Program-made: the position numbers and the translations under genes
Notes under the pieces: model-generated
Databases searched by the model: none
What the model was told of the DNA's origin: nothing
The model's input: the letters and a program-made list of their open reading frames with translations, nothing else
Shown: piece after piece, positions 34,401-46,052 of the stretch
Layout: each line of letters starts with the position of its first letter
How positions within the stretch are numbered: position 1 is the stretch's first letter
Source of the DNA: Hoplostethus atlanticus
Taxonomy: Eukaryota > Chordata > Actinopteri > Trachichthyiformes > Trachichthyidae
Assembly (NCBI GenBank): GCA_034670405.1
Contig: JAXDDX010000033.1
Span: 4,056,501-4,120,500 of the forward strand
DNA: 64,000 nt
Direction of reading: 5' to 3'

Positions 34401-37400
34401 GGCCCTCCCCAAGGAGCTCAGGCTGGCAGAGTCACTGTTGTCTTTTAAATCACTTCTTAAGACCAATTTCTGAAGATGTTTCTTTATGTAATGATGTTTC
34501 TCATTCCACTATTGTTCCACCACTTCCATGTGTTGGTAAAGTCCCTCCTCAACACCGCAAACTACAGGAATAAACTGTGTCGCTGATGGGTGAGGGGGGG
34601 GGTTCACACATTAAAAGATTCTGCAGTTGGATTTGGTCGCGTGGGGTCTTAATACGCTGCTGTTGCACAAAAGCACATGTGACACACGTGACTTTGTTTT
34701 TCACATTGTGCTAATGGAACTTGAGAAGGAAGAGCAGCTGGTAGCACTTACAATGTGTGCACTCATTTGTGCCGAAAAAGAAAAAAGACGAGGCCTTGAC
34801 ACCGAATTTGGAGGAGAGAATGGTTGGGGAGACATGGGCAGCATGGGTTGTCTGTTCTGCAGAGTTGGAGGTAAATTATAAAGCCCAAATAAAAGAGCTA
34901 GTTATGGATGGTGCATTATTTGATGTTCATACTGTGTATTTACTACAGATATTTATATTTATATATTTATATTTACTACTACAGGTATATATGTTCCATA
35001 GAAAATCCTCTTTTCGACGCAAGCTCTCATTGGCTATTGCTGCCCACCATTCTCAAAACTTGTCTTAACATATCTCACACTACAAGAGCATTGCAGACAA
35101 AATCAAACATGTTTGAAAGCTCCAGATGTCTGAGAAGGAAAGACTGGGTCAGACTGCCTTTCTGGCCCATTCGAACAAGCAGGTCAACGAACGAACTGAA
35201 CACACCGAGTCGGCTCCGTCACGGGGATTTTGTCTGAGATCTCAAAAACGTATCTAGGGCATTGTGCCTAAAGTCGTGTATTGTGTGCCTGGCTTTACCC
35301 TGACCAGGGTCCATATCCCACCCCAACCTTATGGTTCTGCCTTTTGCCGTGATCCTCCTTGTCCTCTTGCTTGTCTTCATTGTGAAGCACTTTATACAGT
35401 GGAGGAAATAAGTATTTGATCCCCTGCTGATTTCGCAATTTTACCCACTTAGAAAGAAATGAGCTGTCTATAATTTTAATAGTAGGTCTATTTTAACAGT
35501 GAGAGATAGAATATCAACAAAAAAATTCAGAAAAACGCATTAAATAACAGTTATAAGTTGATTTGCATTTCATCGAGGGAAATAAGTATTTGACCCCCTA
35601 CTGACCAGCAATAATTCTGGCTCCCACAGACGGGTTATGTGCCCACGAGGCACACAGATTAGTCCTCTCGGCTTTCCTCTCGGCTTAAGAAAGTACTCCT
35701 AATCTCAACTGGTTACGTGTATGCACAAAACCTGTCCAAAGAATCAACTTCACCACCATGGGCAAGACCAAAGATCTGTCTAAGGACGTCAGGGACAAGA
35801 TTGTAGACCTGCACAAGGCTGGAATGGGCTACAAGACCATCGGCAAGCAGCTTGGTGAAAAGGAGACAACTGTTGGTGTGATTATTCGCAAATGGAAGAA
35901 AGACATTTCTAAAAAGCCACCTGCCATCTGGATGGATAATAATGTCTATTACAAGCTCTGTCGAATCAGTGTGTTGTATACTTTCACTCAACACATCTGT
36001 ACTGGAAAAGAATGTTGGCTATCAGATGAAAATGTATTAACCGGCAATGAATCCTGACAAGTACACAATGTAAAAAATATTAACAGCATGGAAATAATTA
36101 CATTGCTATTCGCTAGAGTCCCATATAATTAAGAAGTAATGAAGTGCAACAAAGAAGTGATGTAATCACAGAAAAACATTCTTGCTATGTTATTATCAGA
36201 GTAAAACAATAGGAAATAGACTTAATGATGAGGGGAAATACAGCGAGGGAAGGGTTGCTGTCCCCGAGGCTATGGCTCCAAATATCTTGCTTTGCATGGT
36301 TTTTTAGCAGAGTAACTGATTTAAATGGCATTAAGTAATTGGATTTTTTTCTGGCTGGTTTCACATTAGTTTTAGAGGCTCTACTGATAGAATACCAGCC
36401 TGATCTAATGCAGTCTCATCCCCATCAAATGCTGCTGGATTGACAGAACACCCGCCCACTGAGCTTAGGAATTCCCCTGGTTCAGGGCTACTGAACATAA
36501 TGGAGTCCAACACAACATGGTGCTTAGTGAAGGAGACGTCAGATGATGAAAAGGCGGTGCAGAAGGGAAGAGAGTTGTTTGCACCGCTGTTAAACAATTT
36601 GACGGACAATAGAGGCATTGGATGATGGATGGATCCCTGGAGCTCGCCAACATCGTTCCAAAGGGAGGCCTTGCTATGGGACTTGGTGAATAGTGCGTTC
36701 TGTAAACAGGCATCGTTCAGTTCTTCAACAAAATCCATCTGTCTTTGTTTAAGATCACAGCTGTTTCTCCACGACATGACTTTCTTTCATCTTTAGTGTA
36801 GAGCTTCTCATTCAAATACCATCACTCTATGACTCTTTACCATTCCTTTCCTTAATGGGTAATAGCACTACACAAATATTGAAAGAATATTGACATTGCA
36901 GTAATGACAACTGCAATTTCACAATTGTAAGAGGCGACAGTTTTTTTGTTTCTGACAGCTTCCTACACAACTTTTTTTGTGCTATGCAGAATCCCTGGTT
37001 GACAAATGAAGTTGCATGTTAGGAGAAAATCTTTCAGTGTAGTTGAACAGAGCAAATTCTAAGCATTAACTCAACCCACTCACACACCAACCCACATACA
37101 CTGATTTTTTTAGACATTTTGAGAAATCCTATTGAAAAAGCTACACCCACATGTACCACAATTCAAATTGAAATTGCGCATTCACACAGAATATATGTGT
37201 TCTTACCTGTAGATCAGAACCTCGTCATCAGAGCAGTTGTACTGGAGCTGGTACATCTTCACCTTGGGTGCCGACTTGCTCACTGACCACTCAACCAGCG
37301 CCGAAACGGCCGTCACCTCGGACACAGACACGGCCTTCTCCGGTTGGCTCTTGGGAGCCCCCTTGCTGATCCTGGTGGTGCCTGTGATGTCAGAGAGGCG

Positions 37401-38603
37401 GGACTTGGGCTGTGCTGGCTGCCCAGTGCCATTACTGAGGTGGGGGAGCTGGATGATGGACACGTCCACAGAGGCGGTGGACTCCCCGGCCACATTGGCA
37501 GCGATGCAAGTGAAGGTGCCATAGTCCTTGGACGTGGTGATCGTGATGCTCAGGGTTCCGTTGCCGTACACGGCGGTCCGGGAGGAGTTTCCCAGCAGCC
37601 GGTCATCAGGGGAGATCCAGTGGATGGTGGGGGTAGGGTCTCCGATGGCCTCACACCTCAGGCTGGCCGTCTGCCCCTCCAACACCAGCATCCTGTGGGT
37701 GTGCTGCGTGATGAGAGGTGGCTGGCACACAAACTCCTCCTCCTTAACGTACCAAAAGTAACGGCCCTTCAGGGTGGGAGGGGAGGCGCAGGTCTCCAGG
37801 TCGTCGTCTCTCTCCAGCCTCCGCAGCCACAGCATCTCACAGTTGCAGTGCAGGGGGTTCCCGCCCAGGCTCAAGGACAGCTGGGGGGCGTAGGGCGTGG
37901 TGAGGATCACCGAGTCCTGAGCGCGGGCAAAGATGGGGTCTGGGGGTAGTTTCTGCAGGCGGTTGGAAGTCAGGTCCAGCCTCGCCAGCCTCTCCAGGTC
38001 AGTGAAGGTGCCCTCTGGAATGAAGTCCAGCAGATTGTGGTCTAGGCTGAGCTGGTGCAGGTTGACCATCTGGCGGACTGAGTTCCATGGCAAAGATATC
38101 AAGTTGTTGTAGGAGAGGTCCAGGTCCTCTAGAGAAGGGGCCAGATCCTCAAAGGCCTTGTCATGAATGCGTCCCAGCTGGTTGTTGTTGACAATGAAGT
38201 GCTGCAGGTTGACCAGGCCTCGCAAATCGTCCGGGCCCAGCTCCACCAGACGGTTGTTGTCCAGGTGGAGCGAGCGCAGCGTCTCCAGGTCACCGAAGGA
38301 GAAAGGCTGGATGTAGCTGATGGTGTTCCTGGAGAGGGTCAGGTCCACCAGGTCGGTCATGTTGGCAAAGTCCTGCTGGGTGATGCGGAGGATGTAGTTG
38401 CCCCCCAGCCGGAGCTCCACCGTGCTACGGTCGATATCTGAAGGCACGAAAAGAAGGCCTTTGGAGGGACACAACGTCCCTAGGGACTCTGACAGATTCT
38501 GGCATACGCAGTACTTGGGGCATGCATGGGTGATCATCACTGTGGTTCCCAGGACCAGCAGGCAACAGATGATGTGGTCCATGGTAGAGTCATACATAGG
38601 AAC
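26301..38603 (-). CDS. lrfn2: LRFN2 (SALM1), synaptic leucine-rich-repeat, Ig and fibronectin III adhesion protein
   Basis: Postsynaptic type I membrane protein that organises excitatory synapses through PSD-95 and glutamate receptors. Two coding exons (38582-37207 and 27282-26301) join in phase, AG|G making Arg459, and give 785 residues (human LRFN2 has 789). Order: signal peptide 1-20, LRRNT from Cys21, leucine-rich repeats ~53-235, LRRCT ~242-290 ([19 protein letters not shown]), Ig domain ~295-378, fibronectin III ~415-508, one membrane helix ~523-547, then a cytoplasmic tail ending ESTV, a class I PDZ ligand. The tail signature [14 protein letters not shown] and the ending WVMESTV, with the N-terminal [20 protein letters not shown], favour LRFN2 over LRFN1/3/4/5. 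Teleosts often have two copies (a and b), which I cannot distinguish. The preserved domains and phase indicate a functional gene. Confidence 0.92.
27910..28160 (+). mobile_element. V-SINE-like fragment
   Basis: ACCATCACGGTGTTGAGGTA, CCCCTGAGCATGACTCTAAA and CAACTGCCCCAGGCAAGCTG follow the order of the SINE core seen at 14600-14790, with more divergence. Confidence 0.5.
28929..29060 (+). mobile_element. End of an unclassified DNA transposon
   Basis: GGGTGCGATCACACCTACAG resembles the terminal GGTGC..TCACACCT motif of a common fish transposon. The other end was not found with confidence. Confidence 0.35.
29822..29838. repeat. (GA)n microsatellite
   Basis: Short GA tract. Confidence 0.85.
30279..30295. 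repeat. Poly-G tract of 17 bases
   Basis: Uninterrupted G homopolymer; its length may be unreliable in assemblies. Confidence 0.9.
31392..31455. repeat. (CT)n microsatellite
   Basis: About 31 CT units followed by a CCCT-rich tract. Confidence 0.95.
33420..34490 (+). mobile_element. L2-type LINE remnant (reverse transcriptase and 3' region)
   Basis: On the plus strand, broken frames encode [20 protein letters not shown] (near 33634-33690), then [18 protein letters not shown] (near 33800-33850). These match the reverse-transcriptase motifs LLDLSAAFDTVDH and CGVPQGSVLGP of L2 LINEs. Further on, [15 protein letters not shown] and the following DNA match the conserved 3' region of that ORF. There are several stops and frame changes, so the copy is old and inactive. 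Confidence 0.75.
35395..35908 (+). mobile_element. Tc1/mariner (Passport-like) transposon, 5' part only
   Basis: It starts at TA followed by CAGTGGAGGAAATAAGTATT and repeats GGAAATAAGTATTTGACCCC at about 35578, as in Tc1-like inverted ends with inner direct repeats. At 35758 a transposase start follows: [20 protein letters not shown] and the first helix-turn-helix ([20 protein letters not shown]). Homology stops at about 35905 after RKWKK. The catalytic DDE part and the right end are missing, so the copy cannot move. Confidence 0.85.
36361..36777 (-). other. Unexplained 138-codon open frame in the lrfn2 intron
   Basis: Open from an ATG at 36777 to 36361, with a balanced amino-acid composition and no simple repeats. 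I do not recognise a family. It may be a piece of an old repeat or a chance frame. Confidence 0.2.
37207..38603 (-). CDS. lrfn2: lrfn2 first coding exon: LRR, Ig and first half of the FN3 domain
   Basis: A CTCACTCAG acceptor at about 38604 shows that an untranslated 5' exon lies further right. Translation most likely starts at the ATG at 38580-38582 ([10 protein letters not shown]..., giving a normal 20-residue signal peptide); an in-frame ATG at 38595-38597 would add five residues. The exon holds 458 codons plus two bases and ends CTACAG|GTAAGA at 37207, within the FN3 domain after [11 protein letters not shown], exactly where the human gene is split. Cysteines of the LRR caps and of the Ig fold are present. 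Confidence 0.93.
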
Positions 38604-38700
38604 CTGAGTGAGAAACATAAAAATAAAGGAAAAGACAAAGAACAAGAATGAATATGAGTAAACGCTCTTTATACAGTACTTCAGGAGGACAACACTGTAC

Positions 38701-39346
38701 TAGGGCTGCACGATTATAACTGCTGATTAATGTAATTGTAATTAAATACAATACATTATGTTGCAAACTGTATTCTGTATGAACAACCAAAGCAAATCAA
38801 GCTGGTAACGGATGTGCAGTGATGGAAACTTGCTGCTCCTCCTGCAGCCCCAGGCAGACAGAGCGCCTCTCAACCCTTGAGCAATGACCTCCCCATCGTG
38901 ATCTTGTGGAGAGTATGCTGTTAGCAGGCATAAAATCAACATATTGAAGCGTTAGGCTCAGATATGGCTCCATGGTTCTACTCGACCACAGATCAGTTGT
39001 GGTCGCACAGTGTGCCATTTCTCTCCGACATTTGGAATAAAGTGAAGGCAGTGCAAGTGCGGGAGGGAATCATGTATCTCTTTTCTTGTCTTGTCTCGGT
39101 GATGATCATCCTTTCTACACCGTTTATCGGAGCCGTGTCTTTTTGCTAAATAAAACGCGATGGCTTGCGTTATCTCTGCTTCCCTCCGAGAGCTTGCTGG
39201 ATAAGGGGATGTGTTATAGAGTGAACCAGTGCTGGTTGTCTCTGCTGTTTAGAGCAGTTTGAAACTCAGTTAGAAAAACTTGATGTTGACACAGCATATT
39301 GTCATCGTAATCTCGATTAATATAGGATTAATTGTGCAGCCTCAAC
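38701..39346. mobile_element. hAT-like non-autonomous element
   Basis: It starts TAGGGCTGCACGATTATAAC and ends with AATTGTGCAGCCTCA, a degenerate inverse, with ATTAAT-rich DNA next to both ends. This end sequence is typical of fish hAT elements. No target duplication is clear and no transposase is present. Confidence 0.55.
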
Positions 39347-39470
39347 GAGGGTTAAATGATCTGAGATGCAGCTGTGCTTTAAAAGAAATCACTAAAATCA
39401 GACAGACAAGCACCTCTTAAATAGGATCACTTCAACCAATTATCTTAAATCATTATCTGATACCCAATTT

Positions 39471-39512
39471 CCTCACAGGGATCATTAAAGTTTCATCTTA
39501 TCTCATAAATTC
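39471..39512 (+). mobile_element. Retroposon 3'-tail-like fragment
   Basis: AATTTCCTCACAGGGATCAT followed by TAAAGTTTCATCTTATCTC resembles the tail at 9721-9785. Confidence 0.4.
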
Positions 39513-39719
39513 AGGTGGCAGACACATACGCTGCCGTTTTAAGTAATCTCTGTTGGATTTGGCCCAGAGGATTGAGTCTTCAGCGCCTATCTTGACAGTT
39601 CCCCCAGGGTCCATCTTAAGGTGTATTGATCTGACAAGACTTTGGTCCAGCTCAAGTGCTGTCATCACACCCACAGGCATTAGAACGAAGTCTGATCCTT
39701 GACTTTTACATTTTGTTAT

Positions 39720-39723
<4 letters not shown>

Positions 39724-39775
<52 letters not shown>

Positions 39776-39779
39776 GAGA
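39724..39779. repeat. (GA)n microsatellite
   Basis: About 27 GA units with one interruption. Confidence 0.95.
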
Positions 39780-40261
39780 AGACATCAAAACCAAAGCTTA
39801 TGAAAGTCCATATTCATAAGCATATTGTTCGATGTCATCAAAGCATCTGGTCATTGACAATGTATTCAAAGCACCATACTGTACTCGAAGCCTTTCATCT
39901 TGTATTTGTCTTGTAAGGTTTGTTCCGTAATGGCGCCTGTCATTTGCTGGCCCCCCAGAGGACACCGTGATGGTCTCTGTCTGGGAAGTCACGTGACCCG
40001 GGTCAATTTCACCAGGGGATAGGGCACTCAAGTGAAGATAATGCTGTAATCATAATGTAGTCCTGCGATCAGGGAATACGGAGCAAAAACTCAGAGTGCA
40101 GAGCATTGGACAGCAGGCACTCAGAGACACGGTGTGGGCTATAAGGGCAGGCCACCGGCGGCGATGCGGTGGTACTATAAGTAGGGATATGGCATATTTT
40201 TATATCTCAGTGGTTAAATAAGATAAAAACAGCTTACAAACTAAGACTGTCCTTGCTATCA

Positions 40262-40321
<60 letters not shown>
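40262..40321. repeat. (CT)n(CA)n compound microsatellite
   Basis: Six CT units run into about 23 CA units. Confidence 0.95.
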
Positions 40322-40326
<5 letters not shown>

Positions 40327-40710
40327 ATTACCTAATAAATTGGAGTTGTTTGTCAGAAAGCACATTTTCTGCATTGACGAGAACTATTTGTATTTTTATC
40401 AACTTGAAATGAATACAAAGACCTTCTGCAGGAGCTTTTGTACTCCAATATGTCTGAGGTGCTAATCATCGCCATGGTGACAAGTTCAATATAATAGCTG
40501 TAGGCAGGGAGAAGGAAGGACAAAAACTAGGCCTGCAAGGAAAAACCTCAGCGGAGGGATAACAACTACACTCTGCACACGTGTGTTACTTTCCATGTCA
40601 CTAACAATACATATTGACACAACATGCTTTTAGGTAATTGCCCATTTTAAATGCTGTTTTCTTTTATCTGATTCCATTTGACTTATTTATTTATCCTTCT
40701 ATTAACGTGC

Positions 40711-41007
40711 TGTGGCGGACTGGGGGGAGGGAGGGTGGTAGGTTCGGCTGGTCTCAGCGGCTGCGGCCAATTAAAGCTGATTGCAGCCGGGCCTTTTTAA
40801 CCTGTGTGTGGATGTGTGAGCGAGAGGGACGCGCCAGTGTGAGAGGCTGGCGGCGTGGCTGCAGGAGCCGGCGGCGATCGGGAGGCTTGAGGGCCGGCGG
40901 ACTGGGGGGGGAGGGAGGGTGGTAGGCCCGGCTGCAATCAGCTTTAATTGGCCGCAGCCGCTGAGACCAGCCGAACCTACCACCCTCCCTCCCCCCAGTC
41001 CGCCACA
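40711..41007. repeat. Perfect 84-bp inverted repeat with a 129-base spacer
   Basis: The arm at 40711-40794 (TGTGGCGGACTGGGGGGAGG ... GCAGCCGGGCCT) is the exact inverse of 40924-41007. The spacer carries a third, direct partial copy of the arm start (GGCGGACTGGGGG, about 40900-40924). The arms are GC-rich and asymmetric, so the transcript or single strand would form a very stable hairpin. It may be a fold-back element; the family is unknown. Confidence 0.95.
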
Positions 41008-41054
41008 CGTGCTTCTCTTTTTATTTTAATCTCCTCATTATTTTACTATTCTTG

Positions 41055-41200
41055 TTAATATGTGACTCTGTAAAGCACGTAACTGCCATATAAGTAAAGC
41101 TAATCATCATTATTATTATCATTATTATCACCATCGTCATCATCTTGCCATTTCACCTCCAATTTGTGCCATTTATTATTATTATTATTATTATTAATAT
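41055..41200 (+). repeat. LINE-tail-like sequence with ATT/ATC repeats
   Basis: CTCTGTAAAGCACGTAACTG and CCATATAAGTAAAGC resemble the 3' end of fish LINEs, followed by imperfect ATC and then (ATT)8 runs to about 41195. Confidence 0.4.
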
Positions 41201-41873
41201 TTGTGCCAGATATGATGATGACATTTTGTAAAACTGTCCATGTCTTAATAATCCTATAGGTGATGTTCACAGCCAGGCATTGATTCTTATTTGTTCTTAA
41301 GTTTAGACAGCTGAATAGGGGTTTATGAGGCTGTATGTATGTTCTGTTGCAAATGTAATGCAACATGTGTATTGTCCAGAACTAGACACATAGGTGCACT
41401 GAAAGGGTCACAACAAACAGAACCGTTCCATCGCGGAGGCCAGGTCTGCAGACCGAGGAGGAACGCCCAGTAAATCACTCGGTCAAAGTCAAGGACACGC
41501 TCTGTGCAGGATGGATGCTTTCGAGGTCAGGGAGTTAGGAAAACGAGATCTCTCCTGACGAGTCATGCGTGGCGGCCATGCAGGTGGCCCTCTCATATGT
41601 TGTGCACAGCCAGGACAGCAGTAATCAGTGGAGGGGCCTTGATGTGCACACTCATCACAGCTCCTGACAGAACAGGCCTACCAGCCTCCAGCCTTCATAC
41701 CCTCACTGGCCGGCTGGTGGACAGAGTGGGCTGTACAGGCTGCAGCACTGCTTATCTGAATGAAGGCAGGGAGATACACGGGTCTTCGTCTTGTCACCTT
41801 AGCTAAAATTTCAATGCTTCTTTGGTACCGTCGCAAAAGATGAAATGCAATATTGATTTTTATAAAAGTTTAA

Positions 41874-42130
41874 TACGTTCACCCGAGGTGTTCCGCAAGC
41901 TGAAACTCCATTTCAGCTTTACCTCCGGAGGGGGCGTCGGTGCAGATTGGACTAGTTAAATCCACAAAGAGGGACGGGTCTAGACGGAGCTGCAGTCTGG
42001 CTCTCCACAGAATTAAACCGAGTAAAACAGCTGACAACATTCAACAGTGTCACACAGTCCACCACGTGTTGAACGGACTCCAGTCCACCTAAACTGGTTG
42101 ACAAACTGGTGCCAGGAGCAAAAACGGAGC
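41874..42130 (+). repeat. Dispersed family B, copy 1
   Basis: CGCAAGCTGAAACTCCATTT, GACGGAGCTGCAGTCTG, GTCCACCACGTGTTGAAC and CTGGTGCCAGGAGC appear in the same order as in 59856-60150 and, inverted, in 48940-49215. Confidence 0.7.
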
Positions 42131-42739
42131 TATATACTTAATGCATTTCATTGCTCTTTCCAGACCTCTTGGAAATCCGGTATTCTCAATTAAGGCAGCT
42201 TGTTAATTAAAGTAAATCAAATCAAAACAAAACAAATCAAATTAACAATGATTTTTTTAGAGGCTTTCAGGCTCCCCAACCTTTCTGTTTCCTTCTGTCT
42301 CAGTATTTGACAGTGCCCTGTGTGCTCAGCCTGTACATTTACTGTCCTCCATTGTGTGTGAGCTATGCACACTACGCTGATGAGAAATGAGTCAGATACG
42401 CTTCCCTGTCCTCACGCTGTTTCAACAAGCTGACGGCGGGACAACTCCCACTCGGTTTAGTACTTCTACTCCACAACGCACGTATGGTTTTGAAATATCT
42501 CCCATATTTGGAGGTTTGTAATTGGGTTTGACGGTTCTTCACTAGAATGTATCTTTAACTTGAAATGAGAGGGTGACACTTACTCCTGTTCTCTTTCTCT
42601 CTGGATGTGGGAGTCCTTCTACAGCTCTATGGGTAGAGCCTCAGTGGGGCTGCCCTTGGTCAAAATGTAAGCATTATGGTACTGAAGTTGACTGGATTTA
42701 CCCATTTAGAAGTGTACATCACAATAGGGTATATATATA

Positions 42740-43262
42740 TAAAGGGTATATATTGATATAGTGGTCATGTTGTTGTCCGTCCTGACCACAGCTATATAAA
42801 AACAGGCTGTAAAACCTACAATGAAATTAGATTTTCTTTGAACGTTTTATTTATTTAGTCAATAAAGTTTTCTGTAAATTAATTCCTCAGTTAAAGGCCT
42901 AATGTATCCCAGAGTTTCTCCTACTGTTGCATAGGTGGTTTGGGTCAATCTGCCTTAACAGACTACTCTAGGTAGTTCTCTGGGCATTTTTTGGTGGTCC
43001 TCCTGTCATAAAATGTAATAGTTGACCACTGAGCTGCTAACGGACCTAAACAATTGAATTAGTATGAGTTTCAGTGATCATCTAAATGCTGCTTCAAAGG
43101 CTTTTCCACCCTGACAAGAATAAAATGGGGAAACACTAAATACCTTTTAATTATTTGGCAGGAAAAGGGACAAATTTAACCGTATTGAATATTGGCACAA
43201 AACTGGCTATCGGCGACTTCAGTGGTATCAGCCTTTCAAAAACCCATATTGTTCGAACCCTA
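42740..43262. repeat. Dispersed family A, long copy
   Basis: CCTGACCACAGCTATATAAA, GGCTTTTCCACCCTGACAA and a right end of CATATTGTTCGAACCCTA match 55930-56272 in order. The family ends resemble GGGTTCGACCGATAT. Confidence 0.65.
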
Positions 43263-43785
43263 CATCAGACACTACAGTTTAGTGGTTACGTGTTTTTGTT
43301 TTGTTTTTTGGTGCATTTTGCTGCAATGAGGATTTGAGCTGGGGAGGATTCAACTTATCACAGTCACAGACATGAGATTTCAGTGAAAGTCTGTGTGTTG
43401 AAACCTTTGTCTGCAGGAGAGTAGGCTGCAGGATCAGGCCTCTGCTATCTGATCTGGGAGACATGGCAGACTCGCTCCCTATTAGCATTCCCCGCTAGTG
43501 GTTTCTGTGAACAGCTCTAAGTAGCTTTTGGGTAGAAAATCTGCCTATCGTCTTCCTGGAGGCTGCCAAGTCTGCAGGACATTGCTTTGAGTTTGCACTT
43601 TAGCGGCTGAATGCAGAGCTTTAATGGAGACAGTTTAAGTGTTTGGGGGGGGGAAGGAGGTCTGACCTGTGGGGAGGGGCTGTGGTTTAGGTGGCTACAG
43701 GCTGCGGTGTGGAGGGAGAGCGACACTAGGTCTTCTGGGTTAGCAGCCTTGTTAAATGTAACATGATCGTGTCAATCAACACCTG

Positions 43786-43814
<29 letters not shown>
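43786..43814. repeat. (AC)n microsatellite
   Basis: About 14 AC units. Confidence 0.9.
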
Positions 43815-43821
<7 letters not shown>

Positions 43822-44986
43822 CCACTCTACTCTGCAAAAGCAACGTGTCACGTTTTGCTGCAGTGCCATTTTGAGTCCTCCTGCACGGCTGCATGGATTT
43901 TTCTAGTTACACCGATCCCATTTATCAAAAGTGACAGGGAGGGGTTTTCGTAGCGGCGACTCGGGGTAAAGATCAGCTTATTCAGCTAACTAACAGAAAG
44001 AAAAACACTCTGGCAGCCCCCGTCGCTCTCCTGTTAATAACCCCACAGCGGCTCTCTCTAGGTCTGATGAGGCTTCCAGGATTAATAATAATTTCAGCTG
44101 GAAGCAGAAGTGACATCATGAAATTGCTTTTCTATTGTCTGGCTAATTAACCTTCTTGCTGGCTCTGAATGCTCTCAGAGTCCTTGTTTGGCGTGACAAG
44201 AGTACCACGCGGCTGTTTTCACTTCCAAGACACTAGCGCTGCAACAAAGACAGTTTCCCCCCCGAGAGAGCAGCGAGACGGGGAGCTGCCCTTTTGGGGT
44301 GAGATTAAACATGAGCAGCATATAGGAACGAGAGCAAGGGGTCAAAAAAACAGCACTGAGACGAAAGAATATTCTGACAATATTGATAAAAGTTTCTTGT
44401 GTTCAATATTGTCGTGATTCGTTAGAGACATCTTGATGCCGTTTTACTCAAATTGAACAAGCCTTCTGCAAGTCGTCTGCTCGTGTTCAACTATGTGACG
44501 CCGACTCCCCTGCCTGCCTGGTATTCAGTCCCAGCCTCTCGTCTCCCTCGCTGCACTATAGATCACGTTGCCACAGATCGGTGACCTTCATGGTCAAGCC
44601 TCTCCCGGGACAACGCTGAGAAAGATAACAGCCTCAAATGCCAGGACAGCTGAGCGGAGGCCGATGCACATCATGGAGAGCATACCGGCGTGGTTATGGC
44701 TGATACACAGTATTTATTTATTTTTATACTAATATTCACTATCTTTAAATTTGACCATTTTTAATGCCACAAATAAAAGGATTCAGTTTCCGCCCAGATT
44801 AAAGACTCAAACTGACACCAGAACTCTCCACTGACACCCATTGCAATGACATTCTTCCCAACTATTCAGCGGCAGGGAAGGAATACTACTACTAAGAAAA
44901 CACTACTGAAGGAATACTACTTTAAAGAAAACACTACTGAACTAGAAGGCACAAACCTACACCAACAATTCTCCAACTTGCTGTTA

Positions 44987-45105
<119 letters not shown>

Positions 45106-45123
45106 TCACGGTTAATGCTGGTA

Positions 45124-45124
45124 A

Positions 45125-45165
<41 letters not shown>
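45124..45165. repeat. (ACAG)n microsatellite
   Basis: About ten ACAG units just after the CT tract. Confidence 0.95.
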
Positions 45166-45404
45166 TGAAAACAAAACTTCCTTAAACAATTAACAATGAC
45201 TAAATACTATTCTTAAGAAGAATTACATCATGCAGAAAATCAAAATCAAATATCACTGCAGGTATTACAGACTGCTTTAATGTGGCTGTAAAGGAACCTC
45301 CATCATATCACTGACTGGCCGATATCTGATATTTAATAAAAGGCCAGATATCTTATCACGCTGATATCCTGGTCTCAGAGAGAACAGGTCTAATCCCTCA
45401 GTGT

Positions 45405-45500
45405 GTGTCCATCAGCGTCTCCGTGTCCTTGAGCAAGACACTCCACCTCTGTTGCTCATTCACTGGAAGTAACTGTGGAGACGAGCATCAGCTAAATGTC
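45405..45500 (+). mobile_element. SINE tail fragment
   Basis: CGTGTCCTTGAGCAAGACAC and ACGAGCATCAGCTAAATGTC are the usual core and tail of fish tRNA-SINEs. Confidence 0.5.
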
Positions 45501-45581
45501 AAAACTGTGAGGACATTCAAGGACACCGAGACAATCATCTCCGCCACGCGGCCCGAAACCGATTACTGGAGAGACTGAGAG

Positions 45582-45586
<5 letters not shown>

Positions 45587-45630
<44 letters not shown>
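45587..45630. repeat. (AC)n microsatellite
   Basis: About 20 AC units with one GC change. Confidence 0.95.
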
Positions 45631-45631
<1 letters not shown>

Positions 45632-46033
45632 AAACAAACTTTGGCTTTGTACAGTATGTTTGGTTTTGATTGTTTACGCTGCAGCAGGCTTGTTCCTGGA
45701 GGTGCACATACACTACGCTCACGGCAGGCATCTCAATACCTCGCCTCCCGAGCCAATCACACGGAGAGCTTGAGGTAAAGCATTGTGGGATTATCTGCCC
45801 CTGTGAGCTACAGTTTTACCCATGTGCCTCCCAGCACCTCGACTATCCTCGCTACTTCCCGTTGTGAAGAGCCAGGAACTCAATTAAGGCTCTTAAACAA
45901 AAGGCTGGAAGATGCAGGCGTGACGGCGTCTCTGTGGCGAGCGTCTCTGCACTCCCAGTGGTCAAAGTTTAAGAAGAAGCTGCTTGTCATGTGATAAGCA
46001 GCACATCTGATTGGTGTGTGTGTGTGTGTGTCT

Positions 46034-46052
46034 GATATCGGTCAAACCCTAG
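46034..46052 (-). repeat. Family A terminal motif
   Basis: GATATCGGTCAAACCCTAG is the inverse of the left end at 49694; only the end is present. Confidence 0.45.

Larger units (their letters stand above)
27283..37206 (-). other. lrfn2 intron between the two coding exons (9.9 kb)
   Basis: GT..AG intron within the FN3 domain. It carries a SINE, an L2 LINE remnant, a Tc1 fragment and simple repeats, listed separately. No other coding exon is recognised. A 138-codon open frame at 36361-36777 on the minus strand has no family I know. Confidence 0.7.

Noticed and set aside
37237-38607. Plus-strand frames over the first lrfn2 coding exon
   Set aside because: Antisense shadows of a GC-rich coding exon.
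40711-41007. Solo LTR reading of the TGTGGCGG...CCACA block
   Set aside because: The ends arise from an exact inverted repeat, and no target duplication or internal signal supports an LTR.
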